Shown here piece by piece: positions 38,248 through 47,550 of a stretch of DNA of 64,000 nt (position 1 is the first letter of the stretch; each line of letters begins with the position of its first letter). This DNA comes from Actinomycetota bacterium (GTDB taxonomy: Bacteria > Actinomycetota > AC-67): contig JBAZZY010000013.1 in assembly GCA_041658565.1 (NCBI GenBank), positions 6,436 through 70,435 of the forward strand. Direction: 5' to 3'. Position numbers and translations under genes: made by a program. The notes beneath the pieces are model-generated. The model saw only the letters and a program-made list of their open reading frames with translations. It ran no database searches and was not told the DNA's origin.

Positions 38248-39405
38248 TCAAGGATTGAAGTAGGAGTCCCGGCCCATGGCCTCGTACGCCGACAACGACC
38301 CAGCCGAGGAATCCGCGCGCCAGTCGGCTTCCTTCAGCACGTCGAACCACAGGAAGGCCTTGATCGCCGGGAACGAAGTCTTGATAGAAGAACTCGCTGC
38401 GGAGATCCAGGCGCCCTTGTCGCCGCCCTGCTCCACAGAACCGATCTCGCTGATCATGATCGGCTTTGATGGCGCGTAGTCCCGGTACACATCCGAGAAG
38501 AGCGTGGGGAAGGACTTCCAGGAAGACCAACTCCGCGTAGTGCCCCAGTTGTAGCCGTCAATTCCGACCCAATCGACGTAGGCGTCCCCGGGGTAGTAGT
38601 TGCGCCAGTTGTTCCACGAAACGTTCGGAACGCTCTCGTGGTTGGGAGCCCACACCCAGACGACGTTCGTCGCCCCCCGCGCCGCGAAGATGTCGTGAAC
38701 GCGGCGCCACGCGGCGATGTACTTTGCCGGCCCGTTGTAGGTGCCTGAGTCGTTGTTGTGCGACCCATCCCACGCGTACCAGTCGCCGTTCATCTCCCAG
38801 GCGAACCGGAGGAACACCGGGGCTCCAAGCGCCTTTAGGGCATCGGCGCGCGCCGTGATTGTCCCGTCGTAGCTGCCGCCGGCTATGGCCGTCAGCGATG
38901 TTCCCATCCACGACACCAGCGGAATGCGACCGTTCGCGATGTCCCATTGCTCCAAACCACTCGGGAACGTTTGGCTGAAGCCGTAATAGTGCTGGTTGAT
39001 CGCGATCTTGCGGCCGATCATCGACTCGAACGCCGTCACTTCGTCCATGGCAGCGCGATTGTCTACCCACCGATTGTCTGGATCGACATACGCACCGAAC
39101 AGCGCGCCTGTCGAAGGCACAAGCGGAACTCCCGAGGGCGACGTCGTTGGGGTCGGGGTTGGGGTCGCTGAAGCCGTCGGGGTCGGAGAAGCCGTCGGGG
39201 TTGGGGTCGCTGAAGCCGTCAGGGTCGGCGTCGGGGTCGGAGAGGCCGTCGGAGTCGGACTTGACTTGGGCCTCACGCGCTTACCGCTGCCGGCGTACCG
39301 AGTCCTCGCCTCAAGGCTTGACCCGGACACCGCAACCACAACGGATCCAAGCAGCGCTACAACCAACGCCGAGGCGAGCCAGTGGCGAACACGCGTGCGC
39401 GACAT
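38248..39405 (-). CDS. secreted glycoside hydrolase family 26-like enzyme (beta-mannanase type)
   Basis: A 385-residue exported protein. A signal peptide (residues 1-30) is followed by a Pro/Thr/Ser/Ala linker with PTPTASPTPT-type repeats (about residues 45-90), then the catalytic domain. The acid/base glutamate is likely in FLRFAWEMNGDWYAWDGS (near residue 200) and the nucleophile in PIMISEIGSVE (near residue 320), as in GH26. VVWVWAPNHESVPN between them is also typical. It probably cleaves a beta-mannan or related glucan outside the cell. It is a single gene between tRNA genes; the linker DNA is a simple repeat. Confidence 0.85.
   Translation of the reverse strand: MSRTRVRHWLASALVVALLGSVVVAVSGSSLEARTRYAGSGKRVRPKSSPTPTASPTPTPTLTASATPTPTASPTPTASATPTPTPTTSPSGVPLVPSTGALFGAYVDPDNRWVDNRAAMDEVTAFESMIGRKIAINQHYYGFSQTFPSGLEQWDIANGRIPLVSWMGTSLTAIAGGSYDGTITARADALKALGAPVFLRFAWEMNGDWYAWDGSHNNDSGTYNGPAKYIAAWRRVHDIFAARGATNVVWVWAPNHESVPNVSWNNWRNYYPGDAYVDWVGIDGYNWGTTRSWSSWKSFPTLFSDVYRDYAPSKPIMISEIGSVEQGGDKGAWISAASSSIKTSFPAIKAFLWFDVLKEADWRADSSAGSLSAYEAMGRDSYFNP
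39145..39260. repeat. low-complexity tandem repeat encoding the Pro/Thr/Ala/Ser linker
   Basis: Imperfect short units (GGGGTCGCTGAAGCCGTCGG and GGGGTCGGAGAAGCCGTC types) are repeated in the GH26 gene. They encode the linker between signal peptide and catalytic domain and are likely variable in length. Confidence 0.8.
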
Positions 39406-39871
39406 CCAATAACCCCCGCTGAGAAAGTGCGTTCAGTGCCGAACCAGCGATCCATGACATCCGGCTGAGTCCGACGATGTGACTACTCAGTTCGGTCTAT
39501 CGACTTGTGACTACGGGCTTTTGAATCGGGCACTAAATGCACGACGGCGCATTCGGCATTTCCCGCCCTCCCGAAACAACGCAGCCTCAGGCAAAACGTT
39601 CTGCAATTCGTCGGAGCGTTCTTCGGGCGAACACCAATAGGGGCCCCCAAAAGGAGCCCAGCCACGTCCCGGAAACAGAACCGAGTTCAGGCCGGCCAGA
39701 GCCGGCAACTCGCACAGCGAAGACGCGTGGATAAACGCGACCACAAAGCCGGGGCAGGGATGCTCAGTGTGAGACCGCCGCTCCACGCGGCCTTATCAGG
39801 AGAGCATCTGAAGAGGCCCGCCGAACAGAAGCTTTGTCCCGAAAACGCGCGCGCCAAGAACGCGCACAGAG
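39406..39871. other. 466-base region without a convincing gene
   Basis: This gap upstream of the GH26 gene and downstream of tRNA-Cys holds no reading frame I can support. One minus-strand frame (39511-39786, 91 residues, with GWAPFGGPYWCSPEERSDEL) has odd, non-repetitive composition but no ribosome binding site or recognised domain. The promoter of the GH26 gene must lie here; no riboswitch was recognised. Confidence 0.5.
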
Positions 39872-39942
39872 AGGCGGCGCCCGGAATTGAACCGGGGTGG
39901 AGGGATTTGCAGTCCCTTGCCTAGCCACTCGGCCACACCGCC
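39872..39942 (-). tRNA. tRNA-Cys (anticodon GCA)
   Basis: Minus-strand cloverleaf: acceptor GGCGGTG/CGCCGCC, anticodon stem AGGGA/TCCCT with loop CTGCAAA, and T-loop TTCAATT. Discriminator T; CCA is not encoded. Confidence 0.95.
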
Positions 39943-39981
39943 ACAAAAAAGAACCGGACCGGGATTCCGTTCCGGCTCTCG

Positions 39982-40053
<72 letters not shown>

Positions 40054-40195
40054 GTAGTCCCGCGATTGTACTCATCCGCGCGGTCCACCTTCAACACCCG
40101 GCCCATGGAGCAGGCTCCGGTCGGCGTGAGAGGAAGAACTTCAAACGGATTCCCGCGCGGGCGCAAGCTAGCGCGCGCCGCGTAGGGCCGACGAT

Positions 40196-40660
40196 CTAGC
40201 GGCCGGTCGAGCCGAATCCTGCGGCTCCTCGCGCACTGTCGGGGAGTTCGGTCACTTCACGCACTCGGACGCTCTCGACGGGCTGGATCACCATTTGCGC
40301 AACGCGTTCCCCGCGCCGAATCTCACACGGCGCCTCCGGGTCCAAGTTGATCAGCAGAACCCGGATCTCACCGCGGTAACCGGCGTCGATCAAGCCCGGC
40401 GCGTTCACCAACGACAGCCCATGCCGGGCCGCCAGGCCCGAGCGCGGCAACACGAACCCCGCAAACCCCTCAGGGATCGCCACCGCGATCCCCGTCGGAA
40501 CCGACGCGCGCTCTCCAGGCTTCAGAGTGACCCCCTCGGCTGCGCACAAGTCCAGACCGGCATCTCCCGGCTTCGCGTAGCAGGGCAGAGGTAACTCCGG
40601 ATCAAGCCGCTGAACGAGCATCTCGGTCACGCGCTGCACCTCGGAATCAGGAACAGCCAC
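40196..40660 (-). CDS. dut: dUTP diphosphatase
   Basis: A 154-residue trimeric dUTPase that prevents uracil incorporation and supplies dUMP. Motifs: AGLDLCAAE near residue 30, [10 protein letters not shown] near residue 71, [11 protein letters not shown] near residue 88, [10 protein letters not shown] near residue 118 and the C-terminal [10 protein letters not shown] lid. GTG 40660 lies within the end of nrdJ (14-base overlap), so the two are translationally linked, joining two steps of dNTP supply. Confidence 0.96.
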   Translation of the reverse strand: MAVPDSEVQRVTEMLVQRLDPELPLPCYAKPGDAGLDLCAAEGVTLKPGERASVPTGIAVAIPEGFAGFVLPRSGLAARHGLSLVNAPGLIDAGYRGEIRVLLINLDPEAPCEIRRGERVAQMVIQPVESVRVREVTELPDSARGAAGFGSTGR

Positions 40661-43373
40661 TCGTAGAACCGCAGGATTCGCATACGTAACACGAACCTGC
40701 CGGCCGCATCTTCATGCCGCAGTTGTAACAAAGCGGCGCAGCGTCGAGCCGGATGGCCTCAGCGGCCTCCGCAATCCCCAGGCTTCCGTTCGACGCGGGC
40801 TCAGCCGGCAGCGGCGCCGCGTATGACGCTCCTACGGCCTCTCTGCGCTCGTCGGTCGTTTGAATCCCGAGGCGCGCGCGCGAATCCGGATCGAGGAAGT
40901 CGATCGCGAGCCGCCGGAACACGTAGTCCACAATGCTGGATGCGAAACGAACGTCGGCGTCGTCTGTCATTCCGCTCGGTTCGAACCGCATGTTCATCAG
41001 CTTGGCCGTGTACGCCTCCAGCGGAACCCCGTACTGCAGCCCGATCGAAACGGCGATCGCCAGCGCATCCATGACCCCGGCCAAGGTGGAACCCTGCTTG
41101 GACACCTTCAGGAAGATCTCTCCCAAGCCGTCGTCCGGATAGCAACCGGCCGTGATGTAGCCCTCTGCATCGGCGACCCTGAAGGAGATCGTGCGCGACG
41201 GACGGCTCTTCGGAAGACGGTGTCGCTGCGGCTTACCGGTCGCAATCACCGCGGGATCCGGTGCCTTCTCGACCTTCTTCTTGTCCGCCGACAGCGGCTG
41301 GGCAACCTTGCAGTTGTCGCGGTAAAGGGCCAGCGCCTTCAGCCCTAGGCGCCAGCTTTCCGTCAGCAACTCCTCGACCTCGTCGACGGTTGCGTGCTCG
41401 GGCATGTTGACGGTCTTGGAGATCGCGCCGGAAATGAACGGCTGCACGGCGGCCATCATCTTGACATGACCGAAATAGTGGATCGGCCTGTCCCCCATTG
41501 CGCAATCGAAGACCGCAACATGCTCGGGACGCACGGCCGGAGCGCCGTCAACCGTGTTGTGCTCGGCAATGTGCGCCACGATCTTGCCTACCTGCTCTTT
41601 GTCGTAGCCCAGACGACGCAGCGCGCGCGGAACCGTTTGGTTGACGATCTTCATCGTCCCACCGCCGACCAACTTCTTCGTCTTTACCAAGGCAAGATCG
41701 GGCTCGATCCCGGTCGTGTCGCAGTCCATCATCAGGCCGATCGTTCCCGTTGGAGCAAGCACCGACGTCTGAGCGTTGCGATATCCGAACTCCTCGCCGA
41801 GAGCAATCGCCTCATCCCACGCCGACCGTGCGGCCTGCACAAGCTCTTCGGGGACCAACTCGGGATCGATCGCATCGACGGCCGCTCGGTGTTTGCGGAT
41901 GACGCCGAGCATCGGCTCCCGGTTCACGGCAAACCCGGCGTGCGGACTCATCTTCTCTGCGAACCTCGCCGAATCCCGATACGCCCAGCCCGTCATCAGC
42001 GCCGTGATCGCAGCAGCCCAGGCACGCCCGCCGTCCGAGTCGTAGGGCAGCCCGCGCGCCATCAGCAGCGCGCCAAGATTCGCGAACCCGATCCCCAACT
42101 CGCGGAAGTTCTTAGCGTTCTGCTCAATCCGCAGCGTCGGGTACGAGGAGTTCCCGACGATGATCTCCTGGGCCAGAAACACAACATCGATCGCTTGGCG
42201 AAACGCCTGGATATCGAAGTTCATGTCCTCGTCGACGAACTTCATCAGGTTCAGCGACGCCAGGTTGCACGCAGAGTTGTCCAGGTGCATGTACTCCGAG
42301 CACGGGTTCGACGCGTTGATCCTTCCGGTGTTCGGAGAGGTGTGCCAGGCGTTGATCGTCGTGTCGTACTGCACTCCGGGATCCGCGCACTCCCACGCAG
42401 CCTGCGCGAGTTGTCGCATCAGGTCCCGGGCGCGCAGTACCTCTACCGCTTCTCCCGTCGCGACTGCACGTAGCGCCCAGTCGCGATCCTCGACGTAGGC
42501 CATCATGAAGTCGTCGGTGAGGCGAACGGAGTTGTTCGCGTTCTGATACTGAATCGAATAGGCGTCGCGGCCGTCGAGGTCCATGTCGAACCCGCCGTCG
42601 CGCAACACGCGCGCCTTCTGCTCCTCGCGCGCCTTGCACCAGATGAAATCGATCACATCGGGATGATCGATGTTGAGCACGACCATCTTGGCGGCCCGAC
42701 GCGTCTTCCCGCCGCTCTTGATCGTGCCTGCCGACGCGTCGGCGCCGCGCATGAACGACACCGGCCCACTCGCCTCGCCGCCCGACGAAAGGCGCTCCTT
42801 CGAGGAGCGAATCGTCGACAGGTTAACTCCCGATCCGGAGCCACCCTTGAAAATCGTGCCTTCCTCGACGTACCAATTAAGGATCGAACTCATCGTGTCG
42901 TCGACGGCCAGAATGAAACACGCCGAGCACTGCGGGTCCCTCTCCGACCCGACGTTGAACCACACCGGCGAGTTGAACGACGCCTTCTGCGTGACCAGGA
43001 TGTGCTTGAGTTCATCGGTCCACGCTTGACGCGACTCATCGTCGGCGAAGTAGCCGTCCTTCCATCCCCACGATGCGATCGTGTCGACGACGCGATCGAT
43101 CAACTGACGAACGGAGCGCTCACGTTGCGGTGTCCCCAGAGGTCCGCGGAAATACTTCTGGGCAACGATGTTCGTTGCGTTCTGGGACCACGACACCGGG
43201 AACTCCACGTCGCGCTGCTCGAAGGCGTTGCCGCCATCCTTGTAGTTGGGGATGACGGCGTCACGGGTCTCCCACAAAACATCGTCGTAGGGATGCGCGC
43301 CTGCCTTAGTGAAATGGCGCTGCACCGTTAGCCCGGTTGTCCCCGTCGTCATGTCCCGCTCCGTCTTCGCCAC
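40647..43373 (-). CDS. nrdJ: vitamin B12-dependent (class II) ribonucleotide reductase
   Basis: A 908-residue NrdJ. The core has the family's NSPVWFNVG near residue 131, [29 protein letters not shown] and [20 protein letters not shown] near residue 540. The C terminus ends in paired CxxC motifs ([17 protein letters not shown]) that probably bind zinc or serve in disulfide exchange. It makes deoxynucleotides without oxygen. GTG 43373 overlaps the nrdR stop by one base and uses a GAGGAGGA site inside nrdR. No other reductase gene is in the window. Confidence 0.97.
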   Translation of the reverse strand: MAKTERDMTTGTTGLTVQRHFTKAGAHPYDDVLWETRDAVIPNYKDGGNAFEQRDVEFPVSWSQNATNIVAQKYFRGPLGTPQRERSVRQLIDRVVDTIASWGWKDGYFADDESRQAWTDELKHILVTQKASFNSPVWFNVGSERDPQCSACFILAVDDTMSSILNWYVEEGTIFKGGSGSGVNLSTIRSSKERLSSGGEASGPVSFMRGADASAGTIKSGGKTRRAAKMVVLNIDHPDVIDFIWCKAREEQKARVLRDGGFDMDLDGRDAYSIQYQNANNSVRLTDDFMMAYVEDRDWALRAVATGEAVEVLRARDLMRQLAQAAWECADPGVQYDTTINAWHTSPNTGRINASNPCSEYMHLDNSACNLASLNLMKFVDEDMNFDIQAFRQAIDVVFLAQEIIVGNSSYPTLRIEQNAKNFRELGIGFANLGALLMARGLPYDSDGGRAWAAAITALMTGWAYRDSARFAEKMSPHAGFAVNREPMLGVIRKHRAAVDAIDPELVPEELVQAARSAWDEAIALGEEFGYRNAQTSVLAPTGTIGLMMDCDTTGIEPDLALVKTKKLVGGGTMKIVNQTVPRALRRLGYDKEQVGKIVAHIAEHNTVDGAPAVRPEHVAVFDCAMGDRPIHYFGHVKMMAAVQPFISGAISKTVNMPEHATVDEVEELLTESWRLGLKALALYRDNCKVAQPLSADKKKVEKAPDPAVIATGKPQRHRLPKSRPSRTISFRVADAEGYITAGCYPDDGLGEIFLKVSKQGSTLAGVMDALAIAVSIGLQYGVPLEAYTAKLMNMRFEPSGMTDDADVRFASSIVDYVFRRLAIDFLDPDSRARLGIQTTDERREAVGASYAAPLPAEPASNGSLGIAEAAEAIRLDAAPLCYNCGMKMRPAGSCYVCESCGSTSGCS

Positions 43374-43924
43374 TACGCTTCCTCCTCGGGTTCTCCGTTG
43401 CTTCGTGACGTGACCGCCGCTCTGCGTGCATCCTCCGACCCGGCCTCGGCCTGTCCTGCCTTCGGTGGAGTCCTCTTCTGGAGCATCTGGCCGACCTCGC
43501 GTTCGAAATCGGTCAGTTCCTGGAAGTCTCGGTACACAGACGCAAAACGAACGTACGCCACCTCATCCAGTTCGCGGATCCGGTCGAGCACAGCCAGACC
43601 GATCTCCTGCGATGCGACAAATGGACTTCCGCTCGCTCGGACGACATCTTCGATCTCGTCTGCCACGCGGTCGATGTCCTGCTCGCCCACCGGGCGGTTC
43701 ACGCACGCCTTCTGGATGCCGGAGATGATCTTGTCGCGGGAAAACGGCACACGCTCGCCCGATCGCTTGACGACCTGAAGCCCTGAGGGCTCAGCTCGCT
43801 CAAACGTGGTAAAGCGTCTGCCGCACTCCCCGCACTCCCTGCGTCTCCGGATCGCTGCCCCGTCCTCGGCCAGGCGCGAGTCAATCACTCGGTCTTCGAG
43901 GCTCTTGCAGTACGGACAGCGCAT
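43373..43924 (-). CDS. nrdR: transcriptional repressor NrdR
   Basis: A 183-residue repressor of ribonucleotide reductase genes. ATG 43924 gives the standard beginning MRCPYCKSLEDRVIDSR; the zinc ribbon closes with RRRECGECGRRFTTFER near residue 33. The ATP-cone follows (VVKRSGERVPFSRDKIISGI, residues 50-70), which senses ATP/dATP. The frame is open 40 codons upstream but that part covers the NrdR boxes. It heads the nrdR-nrdJ-dut operon and likely represses itself. Confidence 0.96.
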   Translation of the reverse strand: MRCPYCKSLEDRVIDSRLAEDGAAIRRRRECGECGRRFTTFERAEPSGLQVVKRSGERVPFSRDKIISGIQKACVNRPVGEQDIDRVADEIEDVVRASGSPFVASQEIGLAVLDRIRELDEVAYVRFASVYRDFQELTDFEREVGQMLQKRTPPKAGQAEAGSEDARRAAVTSRSNGEPEEEA

Positions 43925-43972
43925 CGCACCCTCTGGCGAGCCTGCGGCTCCCCGGTCTCCACGCCTCCGACA

Positions 43973-44019
43973 CCCAATATCCTGGGCTGAGCATCGGCGA
44001 CACCACAACATCTTGTGGT
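43973..44019. promoter_or_regulatory. paired NrdR boxes upstream of nrdR-nrdJ-dut
   Basis: Two palindromes, CCCAATATCCTGGG (43973-43986) and ACCACAACATCTTGTGGT (44002-44019), have centres 31 bases apart, three helical turns. That spacing is the hallmark of paired NrdR operators. Box 1 ends 49 bases before the nrdR ATG. Confidence 0.75.
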
Positions 44020-44096
44020 GCGCGGAACATACCACTCGCCGCACCGCGTTTCAAGGAGTCGGAGGGCATTCCCGGCTAAGTCAGCGGCACCCCTGC

Positions 44097-44348
44097 TCAG
44101 CGAGCCGGGATCTTCAGGACTTGCCCGGGACGAAGGGTCCCGCCGGTCAGTCGGTTCGCCCGCCGAATCTCATAGACGGCGCGACGTCGATCCCCCGGGA
44201 TTCTAGACGCGATACCCCATAGCGTGTCCCCGGGGCGGACCACGTAGGTCGCCTCAGCCGGCGCATGCACCTGGCGCGCGCCCACAACCCGCGCGCCGGG
44301 TAACACCAGCATCGCGGCGGTGGCTAGAACTATCATCAGTCGTCTCAT
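44097..44348 (-). CDS. exported LysM protein, probable SOS cell-division inhibitor (DivS/YneA-like)
   Basis: An 83-residue protein: signal peptide or membrane anchor (residues 1-24), then a single LysM domain (TYVVRPGDTLWGIASRI to LRPGQVLKIPAR) that binds peptidoglycan. It is divergent from lexA, as are DivS in corynebacteria, Rv2719c in mycobacteria and YneA in Bacillus, all SOS-induced division blockers. Its promoter TTGACA-N17-TAACGT carries a LexA box in the spacer and another box sits directly before the ATG, so the leader is very short. Confidence 0.85.
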   Translation of the reverse strand: MRRLMIVLATAAMLVLPGARVVGARQVHAPAEATYVVRPGDTLWGIASRIPGDRRRAVYEIRRANRLTGGTLRPGQVLKIPAR

Positions 44349-44349
44349 A

Positions 44350-44363
44350 CGAACACCCGTTCG
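44350..44363. promoter_or_regulatory. LexA box A (at the LysM gene start)
   Basis: CGAACACCCGTTCG, two bases from the ATG of the LysM gene, occupying the region of its transcription start and ribosome binding site. Confidence 0.75.
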
Positions 44364-44365
44364 GG

Positions 44366-44394
44366 ACGTTACCGAACGTCTGTTCGTCTGTCAA
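44366..44394 (-). promoter_or_regulatory. promoter of the LysM gene with LexA box B in the spacer
   Basis: On the minus strand TTGACA (44394-44389) and TAACGT (44371-44366) are 17 bases apart. LexA box B, CGAACGTCTGTTCG (44373-44386), fills the spacer. Confidence 0.75.
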
Positions 44395-44396
44395 GA

Positions 44397-44437
44397 TCGA
44401 ACACATGTTTGATTTCCCGAACCTCGCGTGGTAGTTT
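44397..44437 (+). promoter_or_regulatory. lexA promoter with LexA box C
   Basis: LexA box C is TCGAACACATGTTTGA (44397-44412). It overlaps the -35 TTGATT (44409-44414); the -10 TAGTTT (44432-44437) follows after 17 bases. This indicates lexA autoregulation. Confidence 0.78.
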
Positions 44438-44468
44438 CGCCCAGGTCGACGTTTCGAGGAGGTGTCCG

Positions 44469-45086
44469 GTGCGGGACCTGACCAAGCGCCAGCGCGCAAT
44501 TGTGGATTTCATCATGACGACCCACAGGGAGCGCGGGTATCCACCCACCGTTCGTGAGATCGGCGACGCCGTCGGCCTGCAATCCCCGTCCAGCGTCCAC
44601 GCCCAGATCTCCACGCTCGTCGAGCGCGGCTATCTTCGAAAAGACCCGACGCGCCCGCGCGCGCTGGTCGTGCGCAAGGACGAGGACGGCATTCCTGTTA
44701 CGCGACGTGCCATGCACGATGTTCCGGTTCTTGGGCGGATCGCGGCGGGAGCCCCTCTGCTCGCCGCGGAGAACCTGGAGGAAACCCTGCCGCTGCCCGA
44801 GGACCTCGTTGGGTCCGGAACCCTGTTTGCCTTGCGGGTCAAAGGCGATTCGATGATCAACGCCGGCATCCTCGAAGGCGACCTGGTCATCGTGCGCGAA
44901 CAGCCGGTCGCCGAAGACGGCGAGATCGTCGCCGCGTTGATCGACGGCGAGGAAGCGACGGTCAAACGGTTACGACGCGCCGACGGATCGGTTCGCCTGG
45001 AGGCAGAGAACCCCGCCTACGCCCCCATCGTCGCCGACGACGTGCGCATCTTGGGCAAAGTCGTCAGCGTCATGCGCCGCCTGTAA
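44469..45086 (+). CDS. lexA: SOS repressor LexA
   Basis: A 205-residue repressor-protease. The N-terminal winged helix is seen in LTKRQRAIVDFIMTTHRERG and PTVREIGDAVGLQSPSSVHA. The self-cleavage site is the Ala-Gly in GRIAAGAPLLA near residue 90; the catalytic serine is in VKGDSMINAGI near residue 125 and the lysine in EEATVKRLRR near residue 165. GTG 44469 is chosen because AGGAGG precedes it by about eight bases and the family N terminus begins there. The 3' end overlaps the hflX 3' end by 17 bases (convergent). Confidence 0.97.
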   Translation: MRDLTKRQRAIVDFIMTTHRERGYPPTVREIGDAVGLQSPSSVHAQISTLVERGYLRKDPTRPRALVVRKDEDGIPVTRRAMHDVPVLGRIAAGAPLLAAENLEETLPLPEDLVGSGTLFALRVKGDSMINAGILEGDLVIVREQPVAEDGEIVAALIDGEEATVKRLRRADGSVRLEAENPAYAPIVADDVRILGKVVSVMRRL

Positions 45087-46311
45087 CCTCCGGCGCACGA
45101 AAGCCCTCGAGCTTGCCGGCCTCGTCCGGCCGGAGGCGCGCGCGCACCAAGGTCCCATCACCGCGATGCTCCTGCGATAGCACCGCTCCTGAGGAGTGCA
45201 AGGCCGACAGCAGGTCCCCACGCTCGTAGGGGATCAACAAGTCCACGTCGATCTCCGGGACCGGCACTCGGGCGACGAGAGCCGCAAGCAGTTCGGCCGT
45301 CCCCTCGCCCGTTGCCGCTGAGACCAACACGGCATTCCGGAAGACCCGACCGAGCATGCTTCGTCCAGCCGCGTCCAACAAGTCGATCTTGTTCACGACG
45401 AGCAACTCGGGGACTGCCGCAGAACCGATTTCACCGAGCACCTCGCGCACGGAGGCGTACTGATGCTCCGGCACCTCGGCGGATCCGTCCACGACGTGGA
45501 CGATCAAGTCGGCACGGACGGTTTCCTCCAGCGTGGATCGAAAAGCCTCCACCAGGGCGTGGGGCAACTTGCGCACGAACCCGACGGTATCGGTCAGCGT
45601 GATCGTCCTGCCGTCGGGCAAGTGCAGTCGACGCGTCGTCGGATCCAGCGTCGAGAACAACTGGTCTTGCACGAGCACGCCGGCGTCCGTGAGCGCGTTT
45701 AGGATCGTCGACTTGCCCGCGTTCGTATACCCAACCAGGGCGACCGAGGGGATCCGGCTGCGCTCCCGCTCAGCCCGCTTCACCTCCCGCACTCGGGCGA
45801 CGGTCTTGAGGTCCTTCTTCACCTTCGTGATGCGCGTCTTAATGCGGCGACGATCGACTTCGATCTTGGTCTCGCCGGGCCCGCGCGTACCGATCCCGCC
45901 GCCGAGCCGCGACATGGATTCGCCCCAGCCGCGCAATCGCGGCAGCAAGTACTGCAATTGCGCAAGCTCAACTTGCAGCTTGCCTTCGGACGAATGGGCG
46001 TGCTGCGCAAAGATGTCGAGGATCAGGGCAGTTCGGTCGATCACCTTGCAGCCGCAGATCTCTTCGAGGTTTCGCAGTTGTCCGGGGGACAGCTCTTCGT
46101 CCACGATGACCGTGTCTGCGCCTTGCCCGCGGACCGTGTCGCGCACCTCCCCCGCCTTCCCTTTGCCGAGGAACGTCGCGGAATCCGGTCGGTCTCGGCG
46201 CTGCACCAGCGTCCCGACGATCGCCGCCCCGGCGGTCTCGGCTAGCCGGGCCAACTCCGCGAGCGACTCCTCCGCTCGACCTCCGACGCCGATCGACAGA
46301 CCGACCAGCAC
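45070..46311 (-). CDS. hflX: ribosome-associated GTPase HflX (start uncertain)
   Basis: At least 413 residues from GTG 46311. It has the HflX N-terminal domain (ATFLGKGKAGEVRD, DEELSPGQLRNLEE), the linker GGGIGTRGPGETKIE near residue 143 and the G domain with GYTNAGKSTILNAL near residue 193 and DTVGFVRKLPHALVEAF near residue 240. HflX splits stalled ribosomes. Family-like sequence continues upstream in frame (ITELPPELQELQLERAVLVG) to about 46359 without any ATG, GTG or TTG, so the true start is probably a rare codon or the gene is coupled to dapL in an unusual way. Confidence 0.9.
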   Translation of the reverse strand: MLVGLSIGVGGRAEESLAELARLAETAGAAIVGTLVQRRDRPDSATFLGKGKAGEVRDTVRGQGADTVIVDEELSPGQLRNLEEICGCKVIDRTALILDIFAQHAHSSEGKLQVELAQLQYLLPRLRGWGESMSRLGGGIGTRGPGETKIEVDRRRIKTRITKVKKDLKTVARVREVKRAERERSRIPSVALVGYTNAGKSTILNALTDAGVLVQDQLFSTLDPTTRRLHLPDGRTITLTDTVGFVRKLPHALVEAFRSTLEETVRADLIVHVVDGSAEVPEHQYASVREVLGEIGSAAVPELLVVNKIDLLDAAGRSMLGRVFRNAVLVSAATGEGTAELLAALVARVPVPEIDVDLLIPYERGDLLSALHSSGAVLSQEHRGDGTLVRARLRPDEAGKLEGFRAPEVTGGA

Positions 46312-46388
46312 CGCGCGCTCAAGTTGAAGTTCCTGGAGTTCCGGAGGCAGCTCGGTGATGCGTCGCCGCTCGGATGCCCTGAGCTTGC

Positions 46389-47546
46389 CTACCGGGCGAG
46401 TGCCGTCCGTATCCGTTCCAATCCCTCCTCTAGTCGCTCGTCGGGCACGGTGAGCGATACTCGGATGTACCCCTCGCCTGAGGCGCCATAACCGCGGCCG
46501 GGAGGGACAACGACCCCCGCCTTCTCAAGAAGCAATGTCGCGAATGACGCGGAATTGTGCCCGTCCGGGACGGGAAGCCAGACGAACACCGACCCCCGCG
46601 GCGGCCGAACATCCCACCCCGCATCTCCGAACGCCTTCATAACCAGATCGCGGCGACGCTGGTAGAGCGCGCGCAGGTCCTCGAGGAACTCCTGCGGCCC
46701 CTGGAGCGCCGCAATCCCCGCGCGCTGGACGGCGTTGAAGATCCCGGAGTCGATGTTGGTCTTGACTCGCCCAAGCGCCTCGACTGCGATCGGGCTGCCG
46801 ACGGCCATGCCGATTCGCCAGCCCGTCATGTTGTAGGTCTTAGACAAGGAGTGGAACTCGATAGCGACGTCTTTCGCCCCGGGGATCTCGAGAATCGAAG
46901 GTGCGCGAAACCCATCGAAGGTGATCTCCGAATACGCGTTGTCGTATGCCAGGAGCAATCCGTGCGCGCGCGCGAAGTCCACGGCGCGCGCCAAGTCGGC
47001 GTGCGTAGCAACCGCGGCCGTCGGGTTCCCGGGGTAGTTCAGCCACAAGATCTTGGCCGAGGAAGGAACGGCGATCGTGTCCCAGTCCGGGATGAAGTCG
47101 TTCTCCGCTCTCAGCGGAAACGACACCGCTGATCCCCCCGCCAGCAACGTGCCGATCTCGTACACCGGGTAAGCCGGGTCGGGCACAAGCGCGACATCGC
47201 CGGGATCGATCACCGCCAGGGCCAGATGAGCAATTCCCTCCTTGCTCCCAATCAGCGGCTGAATCTCGGTATCCGGATCGAGGGAAACACCAAAACGGCG
47301 GGCGTACCACGCAGCGACCGCGCGCCGGAACTCGGGCATGCCGTAGTAACTCGGGTACTGGTGCGTGCTCGGGTCGGTGACCGCCTCCTGCATGGCCGCC
47401 ACGATGTGCGGCGGCGTCGGCGTGTCCGGGTCACCTACTCCCAGGCTGATCACGTCCACTCCGGCCGCGCGCTTTTCCGAGATCTTGCGATCGATCTCGG
47501 CAAACAGATACGGCGGGAGGGTCTCAATCCTTCCTGCAAGTCTCAC
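46389..47546 (-). CDS. dapL: LL-diaminopimelate aminotransferase
   Basis: A 385-residue fold-type I PLP enzyme. DapL-type features are LFAEIDRKISEKRAAGVDVI and SLGVGDPDTPTPPHIV near the N terminus, YPSYYGMPEFRRAVAAWY near residue 88, NYPGNPTAAVA near residue 170 and the PLP lysine in HSLSKTYNMTGWRIG near residue 230. It converts tetrahydrodipicolinate directly to LL-diaminopimelate. GTG 47546 has AAGG upstream and is preferred to TTG 47570, which would overlap dapF. The dapF neighbour supports the assignment. Confidence 0.9.
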   Translation of the reverse strand: MRLAGRIETLPPYLFAEIDRKISEKRAAGVDVISLGVGDPDTPTPPHIVAAMQEAVTDPSTHQYPSYYGMPEFRRAVAAWYARRFGVSLDPDTEIQPLIGSKEGIAHLALAVIDPGDVALVPDPAYPVYEIGTLLAGGSAVSFPLRAENDFIPDWDTIAVPSSAKILWLNYPGNPTAAVATHADLARAVDFARAHGLLLAYDNAYSEITFDGFRAPSILEIPGAKDVAIEFHSLSKTYNMTGWRIGMAVGSPIAVEALGRVKTNIDSGIFNAVQRAGIAALQGPQEFLEDLRALYQRRRDLVMKAFGDAGWDVRPPRGSVFVWLPVPDGHNSASFATLLLEKAGVVVPPGRGYGASGEGYIRVSLTVPDERLEEGLERIRTALAR

Positions 47547-47550
47547 TCGT

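Noticed and set aside
39511..39786. 91-codon minus-strand frame in the gap upstream of the GH26 gene
   Set aside because: No ribosome binding site and no recognised domain; kept only as a note in the gap entry.
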